Assembly: GCA_029932915.1 (NCBI GenBank)
Contig: JAOZPE010000001.1
Span: 1-32,221, forward strand
Source: Candidatus Krumholzibacteriia bacterium
Lineage (GTDB): Bacteria; Krumholzibacteriota; Krumholzibacteriia; JAJRXK01
Direction: 5' to 3'
Length of the DNA: 32,221 nucleotides
Shown: positions 1 to 8,109 of the stretch, piece by piece
How positions within the stretch are numbered: position 1 is the stretch's first letter
Layout: every line of letters starts with the position of its first letter
Made by a program: the position numbers and the translations under genes
The notes under the pieces: generated by a model
The model's input: the letters and a program-made list of their open reading frames with translations, nothing else
What the model was told of the DNA's origin: nothing
Database searches by the model: none

Positions 1-1
1 G

Positions 2-235
2 CCGGTCGAGGAGCAGCCGGTCGAGGTGGAGGAGACCACCCAGCAGGCCGCGGCCGAAGAGGCCGTGGAGGAGACGGCGGAGGGTTCGGAGGCTGCGGCC
101 GAGGCGACGGTCGAGAGCGCCGAAGCCGCCGAGGAGACGGCCGGAGAGGATGCCGCATCCGCCCCTGCATCCTCCGATGAGGAGGCCGTCGAGCCCGATT
201 CGGAGCCGGACGACTCCAAGGAGAAGGACGCCTAG
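2..235 (+). CDS. C-terminal acidic Ala/Glu-rich tail of a protein that begins upstream (partial)
   Basis: The frame is open from the first complete codon at base 2 and ends with TAG at 233-235, so the gene begins before the window. What remains is about 77 residues made almost entirely of Glu, Ala, Val, Thr, Asp and Ser, ending in DDSKEKDA. It has no hydrophobic stretch and no recognisable fold, so it is a disordered, highly acidic tail. Such tails occur on several ribosomal and ribosome-associated proteins in GC-rich bacteria, but nothing here identifies the parent protein. A hairpin and a possible extended -10 follow before the next gene. Confidence 0.6.
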   Translation, partial: PVEEQPVEVEETTQQAAAEEAVEETAEGSEAAAEATVESAEAAEETAGEDAASAPASSDEEAVEPDSEPDDSKEKDA

Positions 236-251
236 GCGCCTTCTTCGGTCA

Positions 252-260
252 TGGTATAGA
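252..260 (+). promoter_or_regulatory. Possible extended -10 promoter element
   Basis: TGGTATAGA fits the extended -10 pattern TGnTATAnn (4 of 6 bases of TATAAT). It lies 49 bases before the membrane-protein start at 310. No convincing -35 is seen 17 bases upstream, so this is a weak call. Confidence 0.3.
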
Positions 261-265
261 CTCGG

Positions 266-285
266 GGGGCGTCGGTGGGCGCCCC
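266..285 (+). terminator. Hairpin between the acidic-tail gene and the membrane-protein gene
   Basis: GGGGCG (266-271) pairs with CGCCCC (280-285) around an 8-base loop and is followed by TCTCTTCG, which is only moderately T-rich. It could terminate the upstream gene, or it could be a structured leader of the gene at 310. Confidence 0.35.
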
Positions 286-309
286 TCTCTTCGTCGCCGG
301 GAGGTCTCG

Positions 310-1032
310 ATGTCGAAAGCCCAGGACCATCCCCTGCCCTGGCCGGTGGCCGCATCCCGCTTTGCTCCATCCACCCACCGGCGTCTCCTGTGGTTGACGG
401 TCTTCGCCGTGGCCATGGCCCAGATGGAGGCCGCTGTCGTGGTCTACCTGCGGGCTCTGCTCTATCCGGAGGGATTCGCATTTCCCCTGCGACTCATCAC
501 CGGTCGGATCGCCTGGGTGGAGATCGCCCGTGAACTGGCGACCATGTTCATGATCCTGGCCGTGGCCCGTCTGAGCAGCCGTGACCCGTGGCGGCGCTTC
601 GCGGGCTTCCTGTTCATCTTCGGGATCTGGGACATCTTCTACTATATCTGGCTGTGGGTGATGCTGGCCTGGCCTCCGAGCTGGTTCACCTCGGACATCC
701 TCTTCCTCATTCCCATGCCCTGGGTGGGACCGGTCTGGGCTCCCATCCTCATCTCGGTGTGCATGGTGGCCGCTTCGGTCACCATCTATTCCCTCCGCGA
801 CCGCTATCATCCCATCCGGGTCTACCGCTGGGAATGGACGGTGGTGGGCCTGTCGGCCATGGTCCTGATCGGCATCTTCATCTGGCCCGCTTCGACCATT
901 CTCGACGGTGGCCTGCCGCCCACCTTTCCCTGGTTGCTCTTCCTGATGGCCCTGGCCCCCGGGGTGGGTGTGGCAGTGAGGGTGTGGAACCGGGCGGAGA
1001 GGCCGCGTCATCCCTCCCGTTCATTCCCCTAG
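310..1032 (+). CDS. Six-helix integral membrane protein of unknown function
   Basis: I do not recognise the family. The 240-residue product has a basic N-terminus and about six hydrophobic segments (roughly residues 26-50, 68-88, 98-120, 138-160, 174-194 and 205-225). They are separated by short charged loops such as SSRDPWRR and SLRDRYHP, so it should sit in the cytoplasmic membrane. Aromatic residues are frequent in helix 3 (WDIFYYIWLW). No transporter or enzyme motif is visible. The ATG at 310 is preceded by GGGAGGT at a suitable distance, which supports this start. The aminotransferase gene begins only 6 bases after the stop, so the two are probably cotranscribed. Confidence 0.85.
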   Translation: MSKAQDHPLPWPVAASRFAPSTHRRLLWLTVFAVAMAQMEAAVVVYLRALLYPEGFAFPLRLITGRIAWVEIARELATMFMILAVARLSSRDPWRRFAGFLFIFGIWDIFYYIWLWVMLAWPPSWFTSDILFLIPMPWVGPVWAPILISVCMVAASVTIYSLRDRYHPIRVYRWEWTVVGLSAMVLIGIFIWPASTILDGGLPPTFPWLLFLMALAPGVGVAVRVWNRAERPRHPSRSFP

Positions 1033-1038
1033 ACGCGC

Positions 1039-2220
1039 ATGCAGCTTCCTCAACTCGACTATCTGCGCTGGATCCGCCAGCCCGCCACCCACGAGGGCGT
1101 GCGCTGCTCGCTGGTGCTGAGCGGGATGCCCACGCCCGATGCCTCCTTCCTGGAGGACATTCCCCCCGCTCGATGGCTCGATGCGGTGGGCGTGGATCAT
1201 CCTCCCCTGGCTCAGCGGATGGCCACCGAATGGGGTCTCTCCCCTCGTCAGGTCCTTCTGCAGCCGGGCAGCCATTGGAACATCCTGCTCGCCGTCGCCA
1301 GCCATCTGCGCCGCAGGTGGGGGCCGGTGATCGTCGAGGAACCCGCCTACGAGCCGATGCGCCGTATCCCCGCTGCACTGGGCGCTCCTCTCCTGCGTCT
1401 GCCCCGACGGGTCTCCGACGGCCGCCGACTCGATCTCGCCGCGCTGGAGAGCCTGGGAGAGGACTCGCCCAGCCTCCTCGTGTTCAGTCATCCACACAAT
1501 CCGAGCATGGCCACGCTCTCCGAAGAGGAGATGGAGGCGGTGGCGACGTGGTCCCGCGCCACCGGCTGCGCCGTCCTCAGTGACGAGGTGTATCTGGAGT
1601 TCCTGGACGACCCGGAGGCGTCGACCATGCGCCGGGTCCTTCCCGAGGCGGCGGTCATCCGTTCGTTCACCAAGGTGATGGGCCTGGGGTCGATCCGTGC
1701 CAGCGTGTTGATCGGTCCGGAGGAATGGATCGCCTCGGCCGCGGCGCTCAGCGACTACGGACCGGGTTTCCTGCCTGCGCCGAGCCTGGCGGCGGCGGAG
1801 GCGGCCTGGGACCGTCGCGAGGAACTGTGGAGGCGGGCCCGCCGGCTGGGGGCCGACCGACGGCCGCAGGTACGGCGTTGGGCCGAGGAGATGCGCGACA
1901 TCCTCGAGGTGGAGCTCAACGACGCGGGCATCATCGCCTTCTGCCGGCTCCACCCGGAGGCGGCTCGTGCCGCGGCGGCCTTCGCCCGCCGCCGGGGCAT
2001 CCAGGGAGATTTCGGTTTCTCCCTGGACGGTGATCCGGACTCGTCCATCTGGTGGATCGAGGATCTGCGCCGACGCGACGGCGTGCTGGTCACTCCGGGG
2101 GCCTTCTTCGAGGAACCCCAGGGGTTCCGCTTGGGTTTCGGAGTGGAGGAGACGACCTTGGAGGACGGCCTCGCGCTCCTGTCGCGCTATCTGCGCGAGG
2201 CGACGGCCCCGCCCGCCTGA
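1039..2220 (+). CDS. PLP-dependent aminotransferase, class I/II (fold type I)
   Basis: The 393-residue product has the normal length and motif order of class I/II aminotransferases. HPHNPS carries the cofactor-ring Asn (N154). SDEVY carries the Asp that holds the pyridine nitrogen (D182) and the Tyr for the cofactor O3' (Y185). SFTKVMGLGSIRAS carries the Schiff-base lysine (K212) and a phosphate-binding Arg (R220). FRLGFG near the C-terminus holds the carboxylate-binding Arg. It should be a cytoplasmic enzyme that transfers an amino group between an amino acid and a 2-oxo acid. The substrate cannot be read from the sequence, and a lyase or decarboxylase of the same fold is possible. Only 6 bases separate it from the membrane-protein gene before it. 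The ribosome-binding site is weak, which fits translation in an operon. Confidence 0.88.
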   Translation: MQLPQLDYLRWIRQPATHEGVRCSLVLSGMPTPDASFLEDIPPARWLDAVGVDHPPLAQRMATEWGLSPRQVLLQPGSHWNILLAVASHLRRRWGPVIVEEPAYEPMRRIPAALGAPLLRLPRRVSDGRRLDLAALESLGEDSPSLLVFSHPHNPSMATLSEEEMEAVATWSRATGCAVLSDEVYLEFLDDPEASTMRRVLPEAAVIRSFTKVMGLGSIRASVLIGPEEWIASAAALSDYGPGFLPAPSLAAAEAAWDRREELWRRARRLGADRRPQVRRWAEEMRDILEVELNDAGIIAFCRLHPEAARAAAAFARRRGIQGDFGFSLDGDPDSSIWWIEDLRRRDGVLVTPGAFFEEPQGFRLGFGVEETTLEDGLALLSRYLREATAPPA

Positions 2221-2235
2221 GCCGGTGAGCGGTGC

Positions 2236-2264
2236 TTGCGCCGGGAGAAGGGGTGGCCTAGTCT
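2236..2264 (+). promoter_or_regulatory. Housekeeping-type promoter for the fabH-ABC operon
   Basis: TTGCGC (2236-2241) and TAGTCT (2259-2264) are separated by exactly 17 bases. Transcription would start near 2271, about 26 bases before the fabH ATG. The same TTGnnn-17-TAnnnT layout occurs before other genes in this window. Confidence 0.5.
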
Positions 2265-2296
2265 GAGCCAGCGCATTCATTCCATTGGGGGGGAAC

Positions 2297-3331
2297 ATGA
2301 GCCAGAAGACGCAGGCCGAGATGAAGGTCGGGATCACCGGGGTGGGCATGCACGTGCCCGAGAAGATCCTGACCAACAAGGACTTCGAGAAGATCGTCGA
2401 CACCAGTGATGAGTGGATCGTCGAGCGTACGGGCATCCGCGAACGCCACGTCGTCGAGCCCGGGACGCCGGCCAGCGCGCTGGGCGCGCCGGCGGCACTG
2501 CAGGCGCTGGAGATGGCCAAGGTCGATCCCATGGAGATCGGGGTCATCATCGTTCCCACCGTCACCCCGGACATGCTCTTCCCGTCGACCGCCTGCATCA
2601 TCCAGGAGAAGATCGGTGCGAAGAACGCCTGGGCCTTCGACATCCTCGGCGCATGCAGCGGTTTCACCTATTCGCTGGGCCTGGCCGACAGCCTCATCCG
2701 TTCGGGCGCCCACGACACGGTCCTGGTGATCGGGGCGGAGATCATGACCTCCATCGCCGACTACACCGACCGCAACACCTGCATCCTCTTCGGTGACATG
2801 GCCGCGGCGGTCGTGGTGCAGCGTCTGCGCGACGATCTCGATGGCTTCCTGGCCTGGGAGAACGGGGCGGACGGTTCGGGGGCCAAGTATCTCTACATGA
2901 AGGGCGGAGGCAGCCTGCATCCGGCCACCCATGAGACCGTCGATGCCAAGATGCACTACCTGTGGCAGGACGGCAAAGCGGTGTACAAGGTGGCGGTCGA
3001 GGGCATGGCCCGGATCAGCGAGCGCGTGCTGGAGAAGGCGGGCTTGACCGGTGAGGACGTCGATCTGTTCATTCCCCATCAGGCCAACCTGCGCATCATG
3101 GACTACACCCGGCGCAAGCTGAAGATTCCTCCGGAGAAGATGATGGTCACCATCGACCGCTACGGGAACACCACCTCGGCCACCATCCCCGGTGCCCTGC
3201 GGGTGGCCTACGACGAGGGCAAGCTGCACGAGGGCGATACGCTCCTCTTCGCCACCTTTGGCGCGGGCTTCACCTTCGGCGGCGTCGTGGTGAAGTGGAC
3301 GCCCGCGGGAGGGTACAAGACCCCGGCATGA
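2297..3331 (+). CDS. fabH: Beta-ketoacyl-ACP synthase III (FabH)
   Basis: KAS III condenses an acyl-CoA starter with malonyl-ACP to begin fatty-acid synthesis in the cytoplasm. The product has 344 residues, close to the usual length. It has the thiolase-fold catalytic triad Cys120 (ILGACSGFTYSL), His261 (IPHQANLRI) and Asn291 (YGNTTSATIPGAL), and the N-terminal DEWIVERTGIRER motif typical of FabH. ATG 2297 is preferred over the in-frame TTG at 2285 because a G-run lies just upstream of it and homologues begin here. The stop overlaps the ABC ATPase start (ATGA at 3328-3331), so translation of the two is coupled. Being first in an ABC-transporter operon, and not in a fab cluster, is unusual. 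It may supply lipid precursors or act on a special acyl starter, which is inference. Confidence 0.95.
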   Translation: MSQKTQAEMKVGITGVGMHVPEKILTNKDFEKIVDTSDEWIVERTGIRERHVVEPGTPASALGAPAALQALEMAKVDPMEIGVIIVPTVTPDMLFPSTACIIQEKIGAKNAWAFDILGACSGFTYSLGLADSLIRSGAHDTVLVIGAEIMTSIADYTDRNTCILFGDMAAAVVVQRLRDDLDGFLAWENGADGSGAKYLYMKGGGSLHPATHETVDAKMHYLWQDGKAVYKVAVEGMARISERVLEKAGLTGEDVDLFIPHQANLRIMDYTRRKLKIPPEKMMVTIDRYGNTTSATIPGALRVAYDEGKLHEGDTLLFATFGAGFTFGGVVVKWTPAGGYKTPA

Positions 3332-4275
3332 TCGAGGTCCAGGATCTGCACCATCGTTACGGTCCTCTCACCGCGGTGGAAGACCTCAGCTTCCGTGTGC
3401 AGAAGGGGGAGGTGCTCGGTCTGCTGGGCCCCAACGGGGCGGGCAAGAGCACCACTCTTCGCGCGATCGTCGGCCTGCTCACGCCCACCCGGGGCCGGGT
3501 GATCGTCGAGGGCGAGGACATGGCCACCGATGCGGTCGCGGCGCGGCGCCATCTGGGTTTCCTGCCCGAGGCGGTCGAGCTCTACCGCGAACTGCGCGTG
3601 GACGAGATGCTCGCGGGCTTCGCCCGGATCAAGGGTGTTTCCGCCCGCCAGGTGGATGCGGAGATCGACCGGGTGGTGGAGATCTGCTCGCTGCAGGAAG
3701 TACGCCGGCGGCTGATCGGTTACTGCTCGCGGGGCTACCGCCAGCGGATCGGTCTGGCCCAGGCCCTGTTGGGCGATCCCGAGGTCCTGGTCCTGGACGA
3801 GCCCACCGTGGGTCTGGATCCGGCCCAGGTGGTGGACATCCGCCAGCGCATCGCCGAGCTGGCCCGCACCAAGGCGATCATCCTCTCCACGCACATCCTT
3901 TCAGAGGCCCAAGCTCTCTGTGATCGCGTCCTCATCCTCAACCGGGGTCGCTGTGTGGCCGAGGACCGGCCGGAGGTGCTGGAGGGGCGTCTGCGCGGCG
4001 GGACCCTCCTGCGCCTGGTGACGGTCGACGCGCCCGGTGATTTCCTCCGGCGCCTGGGTGAACTCGAGTTCGTGCAGGCTGTACGGGCGGTGGAGTCTGC
4101 GCCGGGCGGTGCTTCCCGCTCGCAGGTCTTCCAGGTGGAACTCGATCGAAGCCAGTCGGCGGCCGCCCTGAGCGCCGTGGTGGTGGAGATGGGGGCGGGA
4201 TTGCTGGAACTCTCGCCCGAGCATCTGGGTCTGGAAGAGGTCTTCCTGCGCCTGGTCCGAGAGGAGGGGCAATGA
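3328..4275 (+). CDS. ABC transporter ATP-binding protein, GldA-like
   Basis: The 315-residue product is a cytoplasmic ABC ATPase of the ABC-2 export type. It has Walker A GPNGAGKS (34-41, Lys40), a Q-loop region reading GFLPE, the signature SRGYRQR (134-140) where LSGGQ would be, Walker B LVLDE (154-158), D-loop GLDP and switch His189 (STHIL). The Pro in place of the Q-loop Gln and the KGYRQR-like signature are typical of GldA and related ATPases. The last 90 residues form the extra domain usual in this group. ATG 3328 overlaps the fabH stop and the gene's own stop overlaps the permease start at 4272, each by 4 bases. The partners are the permease and the GldG-like and DUF4340 proteins. The cargo is unknown. 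Confidence 0.93.
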   Translation: MIEVQDLHHRYGPLTAVEDLSFRVQKGEVLGLLGPNGAGKSTTLRAIVGLLTPTRGRVIVEGEDMATDAVAARRHLGFLPEAVELYRELRVDEMLAGFARIKGVSARQVDAEIDRVVEICSLQEVRRRLIGYCSRGYRQRIGLAQALLGDPEVLVLDEPTVGLDPAQVVDIRQRIAELARTKAIILSTHILSEAQALCDRVLILNRGRCVAEDRPEVLEGRLRGGTLLRLVTVDAPGDFLRRLGELEFVQAVRAVESAPGGASRSQVFQVELDRSQSAAALSAVVVEMGAGLLELSPEHLGLEEVFLRLVREEGQ

Positions 4276-5048
4276 ACGGCATCGTAGCCCTGGCCCGGCT
4301 GGAGGCGCGCAGGAGTTTCCGCACTCCGGTCGCCTTCGCAGTGATGGGCCTGTTCCTGCTCGTGCACGGCACGTACTTCGTCTCGCTCATGGAGAACTAC
4401 ACCAGCTCGAGCATGACTGCGATCGCCTCGGGTCAGACCCCCGACCGGCTCAATCTCATCGACCTCGTGCTGCAACCGTTGGCCTCGGCCGACACCTTCC
4501 TGCTGCTCCTGCTGCTGCCGGGCATCAGCATGCGGCTGTTGTCCGAGGAGTGGCGCAGCCGGACCAGTGAACTCCTGTTGAGCCTGCCCCTGAGCGAGGC
4601 CGAGGTGGTCTGGGGGAAGTTCCTGGGCGCGGCGCTCCTGCTGACGGCGCTCCTGTTGCTGGGGTTGCTGGCCCCGCTGAGCGCGGCCTTCTTCGGCACG
4701 GTCGAGTGGTGGACGGTGCTCGCCCAATGGCTGGGCCTCTTCTTCTTCGGTCTGGCCGGTCTGGCCGTCGGACTCTTCTACTCTTCGATCACCGGCAGCC
4801 AGATCCTGGCCTACGGGCTCACCGTGGTCACCCTCTTCGGCTCGTGGCTGTTGGGATGGTGGGGCCGGGCCCTGGATGGGACGGCCGGCGCGGTGGTGAG
4901 CTGGATGTCCATGGCCACCCACTTCAACCCATCGAGTCTGGGCATCCTGCGGCTGAGCGATCTGGTGTTCTTCGTCGGAGTGATCCTGGGCGGCCTGCAT
5001 CTGGCCGCCGGGGTGCTCCAGTCCCGCCGCTGGAGGAAGGCCCGATGA
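4272..5048 (+). CDS. ABC-2 type permease, GldF-like
   Basis: The 258-residue product is an integral membrane protein with about six hydrophobic helices. It carries the family hallmark after the second helix, an amphipathic SEEWRSRTSELLLSLPLSE segment followed by VVWGKFLGA, which matches the EExxGTxExLLxxP-(x)n-GK pattern of ABC-2 permeases. It should form the membrane channel driven by the ATPase encoded just upstream. Its ATG overlaps the ATPase stop (4272-4275) and its stop overlaps the next start (5045-5048), so all three are translationally coupled. In gliding Bacteroidetes the GldA/F/G set serves motility. In other phyla the same gene order has no proven role, so I do not infer motility here. 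Confidence 0.9.
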   Translation: MNGIVALARLEARRSFRTPVAFAVMGLFLLVHGTYFVSLMENYTSSSMTAIASGQTPDRLNLIDLVLQPLASADTFLLLLLLPGISMRLLSEEWRSRTSELLLSLPLSEAEVVWGKFLGAALLLTALLLLGLLAPLSAAFFGTVEWWTVLAQWLGLFFFGLAGLAVGLFYSSITGSQILAYGLTVVTLFGSWLLGWWGRALDGTAGAVVSWMSMATHFNPSSLGILRLSDLVFFVGVILGGLHLAAGVLQSRRWRKAR

Positions 5049-6556
5049 GCGGGGGCAAGCCGCGCTCGTCGCCTCCGCGGGCCGTCCTGTGGCTGGTGCA
5101 GACCGTTCTGTGGCTGGCGGTGTTCCTCGTGGCCGGTGCGCTCACCACCCGTCACGACCTGCGGGTGGACCTCTCGTGGGGCGAACGGCGCAGTCTGGCC
5201 CCGCAGACCGTACAATTGTTGAAGAAGCTCGATCAGCCGGTGAAGGCGGTGGCCTTCTTCGCCGAGGCACCCCAGGAGCGCCGGATGACCCAGCGCCTTC
5301 TCGAACGCTACCGCCGGCACAGTCCCTTCTTCAGCTACGAGTTCGTCGATCTCGACCGTCATCCGGAGATGGCCGACACCTATCAGGTGAGCCTGAACCG
5401 CACGGTGGTGCTGGTCAGTGGTGATCTGCAGATCCGGCTGCACGAGCCCAGGGAAGCCGAGTTGAGTGGTGCCCTGCTGAGGATCCTCGATCGCGATCCG
5501 GCCCAGGTGCTGTTCATCACCGGACACGGCGAGGCCTCCATCGAGGACGCCGGTGGCAAGGGCGTGAAGAAACTGGCCGAATCCCTGCGCCATCAGAACT
5601 ACCGGGTGGGCGAGCTCAATCTCCCCTCGACCTCGTCCGTGCCCTCCACCGCCGACGTGTTGGTCCTGGCCGCGCCGGAGGGTCCCATGGCCCCTCGCGA
5701 ACTCGACCTTCTCACGGACTATCTCATGGGGGGCGGCCGGCTGATGGCCATGCTGGAGGTCGGAGGATCGAGCTCGGCCGATTCGCTGGTGGAGATCTTC
5801 GGGATCCATCCCGAGCGGGCCTTCGTGATCGATCCCTCCGAGGAGCAGCGCAACGTCACCGGCGGGGCCAGCCGGCGCATCGCCATGGCGCGTGGAGCCG
5901 ACGGCCAGCATCCGGCCACCCGAGGCTTCACCTACGTCACCGTCTATCCCATCGCCCGCCCGCTGTCCTCGGTGCAACCGCCGCCGCCGGGCGTGAAGGT
6001 GACACCATTGGTGCGCACCGGAGCGGAGGCGTGGGGAGAGACCACCCTCGATCAGTTGGGTGATCCCGCCGCCCGCTACGACCCGGGGGTCGATCGCAAG
6101 GGACCGATCACCCTGGTCTATGCGGTCGACGCCGACCTGAGGATCTTCCGGCCCGACTGGCGCGAGCATCCCGGCGGGATCGACGAATCCCTGCGCGAGC
6201 ACAACGTACTCCATGCGGGCAGCGAGGGTGCCCTGGGCACGACGGTGGTGACAGGCGATTCCCTCACTTCGCGGCCGCGCATCCATGCCCGCCTGGTGGT
6301 CACCGGGGACGTCGACTTCGTCGACAACGCCAACATCGGCGCGTGGGGCAACGGCGATCTCTTCCTCCAGTTGCTCTCGTGGCTGAGTGACGCCGAGGAC
6401 CGTCTGGCCTTCGCGCCGGGGCCGAGGCTGTACCAGCCGGTGGTCCTGACCATGCGTCAGCTCCGCTGGTTGCGCATCCTGGGCATCGCCGTGATCCCGG
6501 CCCTCTTCTTCGCGGCGGCCGTGGTGGTGGCCTGGAGGCGAAGGAGTTGGGTGTGA
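5045..6556 (+). CDS. GldG-like ABC auxiliary protein
   Basis: The 503-residue product has one N-terminal helix (about 15-35), a large extracytoplasmic domain and one C-terminal helix (about 476-497) ending in a basic tail. The sequence after the first helix, DLSWGERRSLAPQT followed by LLKKLDQPVKAVAFF, matches the start of the GldG / IFT52-like ABC-auxiliary domain. The FITGHGEASIED segment is the conserved THGE-like turn of that family. I chose ATG 5045 because it overlaps the permease stop, although the frame stays open further upstream inside the permease gene. Its stop overlaps the GTG of the DUF4340 gene (GTGA at 6553-6556). It probably works with that protein on the outer face of the membrane next to the ABC permease. 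Confidence 0.88.
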   Translation: MSGGKPRSSPPRAVLWLVQTVLWLAVFLVAGALTTRHDLRVDLSWGERRSLAPQTVQLLKKLDQPVKAVAFFAEAPQERRMTQRLLERYRRHSPFFSYEFVDLDRHPEMADTYQVSLNRTVVLVSGDLQIRLHEPREAELSGALLRILDRDPAQVLFITGHGEASIEDAGGKGVKKLAESLRHQNYRVGELNLPSTSSVPSTADVLVLAAPEGPMAPRELDLLTDYLMGGGRLMAMLEVGGSSSADSLVEIFGIHPERAFVIDPSEEQRNVTGGASRRIAMARGADGQHPATRGFTYVTVYPIARPLSSVQPPPPGVKVTPLVRTGAEAWGETTLDQLGDPAARYDPGVDRKGPITLVYAVDADLRIFRPDWREHPGGIDESLREHNVLHAGSEGALGTTVVTGDSLTSRPRIHARLVVTGDVDFVDNANIGAWGNGDLFLQLLSWLSDAEDRLAFAPGPRLYQPVVLTMRQLRWLRILGIAVIPALFFAAAVVVAWRRRSWV

Positions 6557-7938
6557 GACGCCGTCTCCTCCTTCCCCTCCTGGTCCTGGCCGTCCTGGCC
6601 TCGGCGCTCTTCGTGTGGGATCTGCCGCGGCAGGAGGATCGGCAGCGGGAAGATCTCCAGGCGCGTCGCCTCAGTCACCTCGATCCGGCGCTGGTGGACA
6701 CCCTGCGTCTCATCCAGGGCCAGCAGCAGCTGGTCGTGGCGCGCAACGCCGAGGGCTGGCGTCTGCTCGCTCCGGTGGACGAACCGGCCAACGAGAGCGC
6801 GGTACGCGGAATGATCGCGGCCTTCTGCCACGCCGTCGAGTCGAAGCTGATCGATGCGCAGGCCGACACCACCGCGCTGGAGGCCTACGGTCTCGGTGGG
6901 CTGAGGCGGGCCGACCATCGGGTGGAGCTGATGGCTGCAGGCCACCCTCCGGTGATCTACGAGTTCGGACGCTCCAATCCGTCGGGCCGCGGCCACTACC
7001 TGCGGGTGGTGGGCACCCGGCGCATCCGTCTGGTGGACAATCGTCTGGAGGCCTTGAGCCGCACCTCCTACCAGGCCCTGCGCATCTACGATCTCTTCTC
7101 CTTCGATGCGGCCCAGGTCGACAGCATCGCACTCGATCGCAACGGACTGCACCTGCAGGCGGTCCGGGATTCCCGGGGGCTGTGGTTCACCCGGGAGGAT
7201 CCCCCGCGCCAGCTCAAGCGGCGCGATCTGTACACCATGGCCTACGACCTGTGTGAGATGAGGATCCAGCGCTTCGTGGTCGATGACGCCGACGACGAGG
7301 CGTTCTCCATGTATGGATTCGCCTCGCCCACCCTCGATCTGCGCTTCCGTGCGCGGGGTCATCGCCACCGTCTGCGTCTGGGGGACGACGCGGGAGAAGG
7401 GCTCAACTTCGCCCGCCGCGACGAGGAGACGAGCGTGCTCGAGGTGGACTCGCAGTTGCTGGAGAGCACCGACAAGAGCCTCCAGGAGCTGCTGGAGACC
7501 AACCCCGTCCCGGACAACTACGCCCGGCTGGACAGCGTGGTGGTGAGCTGGCACACCGGAGGGACGGTCACCGCCATCGCCCGGGGGCTACGGCGTCAGT
7601 GGGACCTGCGGCCTCCACGGGGTTTCGCCGGACCGGCCGATTCCTTCCAGGTGGCGGCCCGCAACCTCGTCTACGGGCTCGAGGAACTGGAATCGACCGA
7701 GGTGGTCGACCTCCCCGACGAGGAGGCCGCGTCGCGCTACCTGAAGGTGAAGAAGATCGGCTACGTGCTCTACTGGCCCGACCGGACGGTCCGGGTCGAA
7801 CTCGGCTGGCGCAGGGGAGAGGACGCCCATTGGTTGCATGTGGTCGGCGAGAAGCGAGTGTACCGGATTCCCCGCGATCTCTTCTTCCGTCTGCGGGCCG
7901 CCCTGCTCATCACCGGGGCCATCGATCCCCATTCGTGA
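6553..7938 (+). CDS. DUF4340 domain protein, last member of the Gld-type ABC operon
   Basis: The 461-residue product has a basic start and one N-terminal hydrophobic helix (about 5-21), then a long mixed alpha/beta region with repeated modules such as EGWRLLAPVDEPAN. Those modules are typical of the DUF4340 family that accompanies GldG-type proteins. It is probably membrane-anchored and extracytoplasmic. The start is GTG 6553: AAGGAG (6541-6546) sits 6 bases before it, whereas the in-frame TTG at 6547 would touch the Shine-Dalgarno sequence. The GTG also overlaps the upstream stop by 4 bases. The molecular role of the family is unknown, and gene order is the main clue that it belongs to the ABC complex. 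Confidence 0.85.
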   Translation: MRRRLLLPLLVLAVLASALFVWDLPRQEDRQREDLQARRLSHLDPALVDTLRLIQGQQQLVVARNAEGWRLLAPVDEPANESAVRGMIAAFCHAVESKLIDAQADTTALEAYGLGGLRRADHRVELMAAGHPPVIYEFGRSNPSGRGHYLRVVGTRRIRLVDNRLEALSRTSYQALRIYDLFSFDAAQVDSIALDRNGLHLQAVRDSRGLWFTREDPPRQLKRRDLYTMAYDLCEMRIQRFVVDDADDEAFSMYGFASPTLDLRFRARGHRHRLRLGDDAGEGLNFARRDEETSVLEVDSQLLESTDKSLQELLETNPVPDNYARLDSVVVSWHTGGTVTAIARGLRRQWDLRPPRGFAGPADSFQVAARNLVYGLEELESTEVVDLPDEEAASRYLKVKKIGYVLYWPDRTVRVELGWRRGEDAHWLHVVGEKRVYRIPRDLFFRLRAALLITGAIDPHS

Positions 7939-7939
7939 T

Positions 7940-7957
7940 CGGCCCCGGGTCGGGCCG
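7940..7957 (+). terminator. Hairpin just after the fabH-ABC operon
   Basis: CGGCCC (7940-7945) pairs perfectly with GGGCCG (7952-7957) around a 6-base loop, starting 2 bases after the DUF4340 stop. There is no T-run, so it is only a possible intrinsic terminator or 3'-end stabiliser. Confidence 0.35.
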
Positions 7958-7990
7958 TATGGGTGGGGGAGGGCGACCGGCCCGTCCCCG

Positions 7991-8019
7991 TTTCCCCCCG
8001 TCCGACTTTCCCATATATT
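7991..8019 (+). promoter_or_regulatory. Promoter candidate before the exported-protein gene
   Basis: TATATT (8014-8019) matches 5 of 6 bases of the -10 consensus and stands out in GC-rich surroundings. TTTCCC (7991-7996) lies 17 bases upstream but is a poor -35. Transcription would start near 8026 and leave an 84-base leader that contains a small hairpin (8036-8051). Confidence 0.45.
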
Positions 8020-8109
8020 GAAGCTCGTCGTGGAAGGCCCGCAGGAGGGCCGCCCGCGCTGCATCCGTCCTCGCTCGCTTCGCCCCCCGGGGGGAGAAGG
8101 AGGCCTTCC

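Noticed and set aside
2285-2296. TTG start for FabH at 2285
   Set aside because: It would place the G-run, the likely ribosome-binding site, inside the coding region. ATG 2297 matches the family N-terminus.
3735-5000. Minus-strand open frame opposite the ABC genes
   Set aside because: It has low-complexity Gln/Arg/His-rich content and lies opposite two well-supported ABC genes; a shadow frame.
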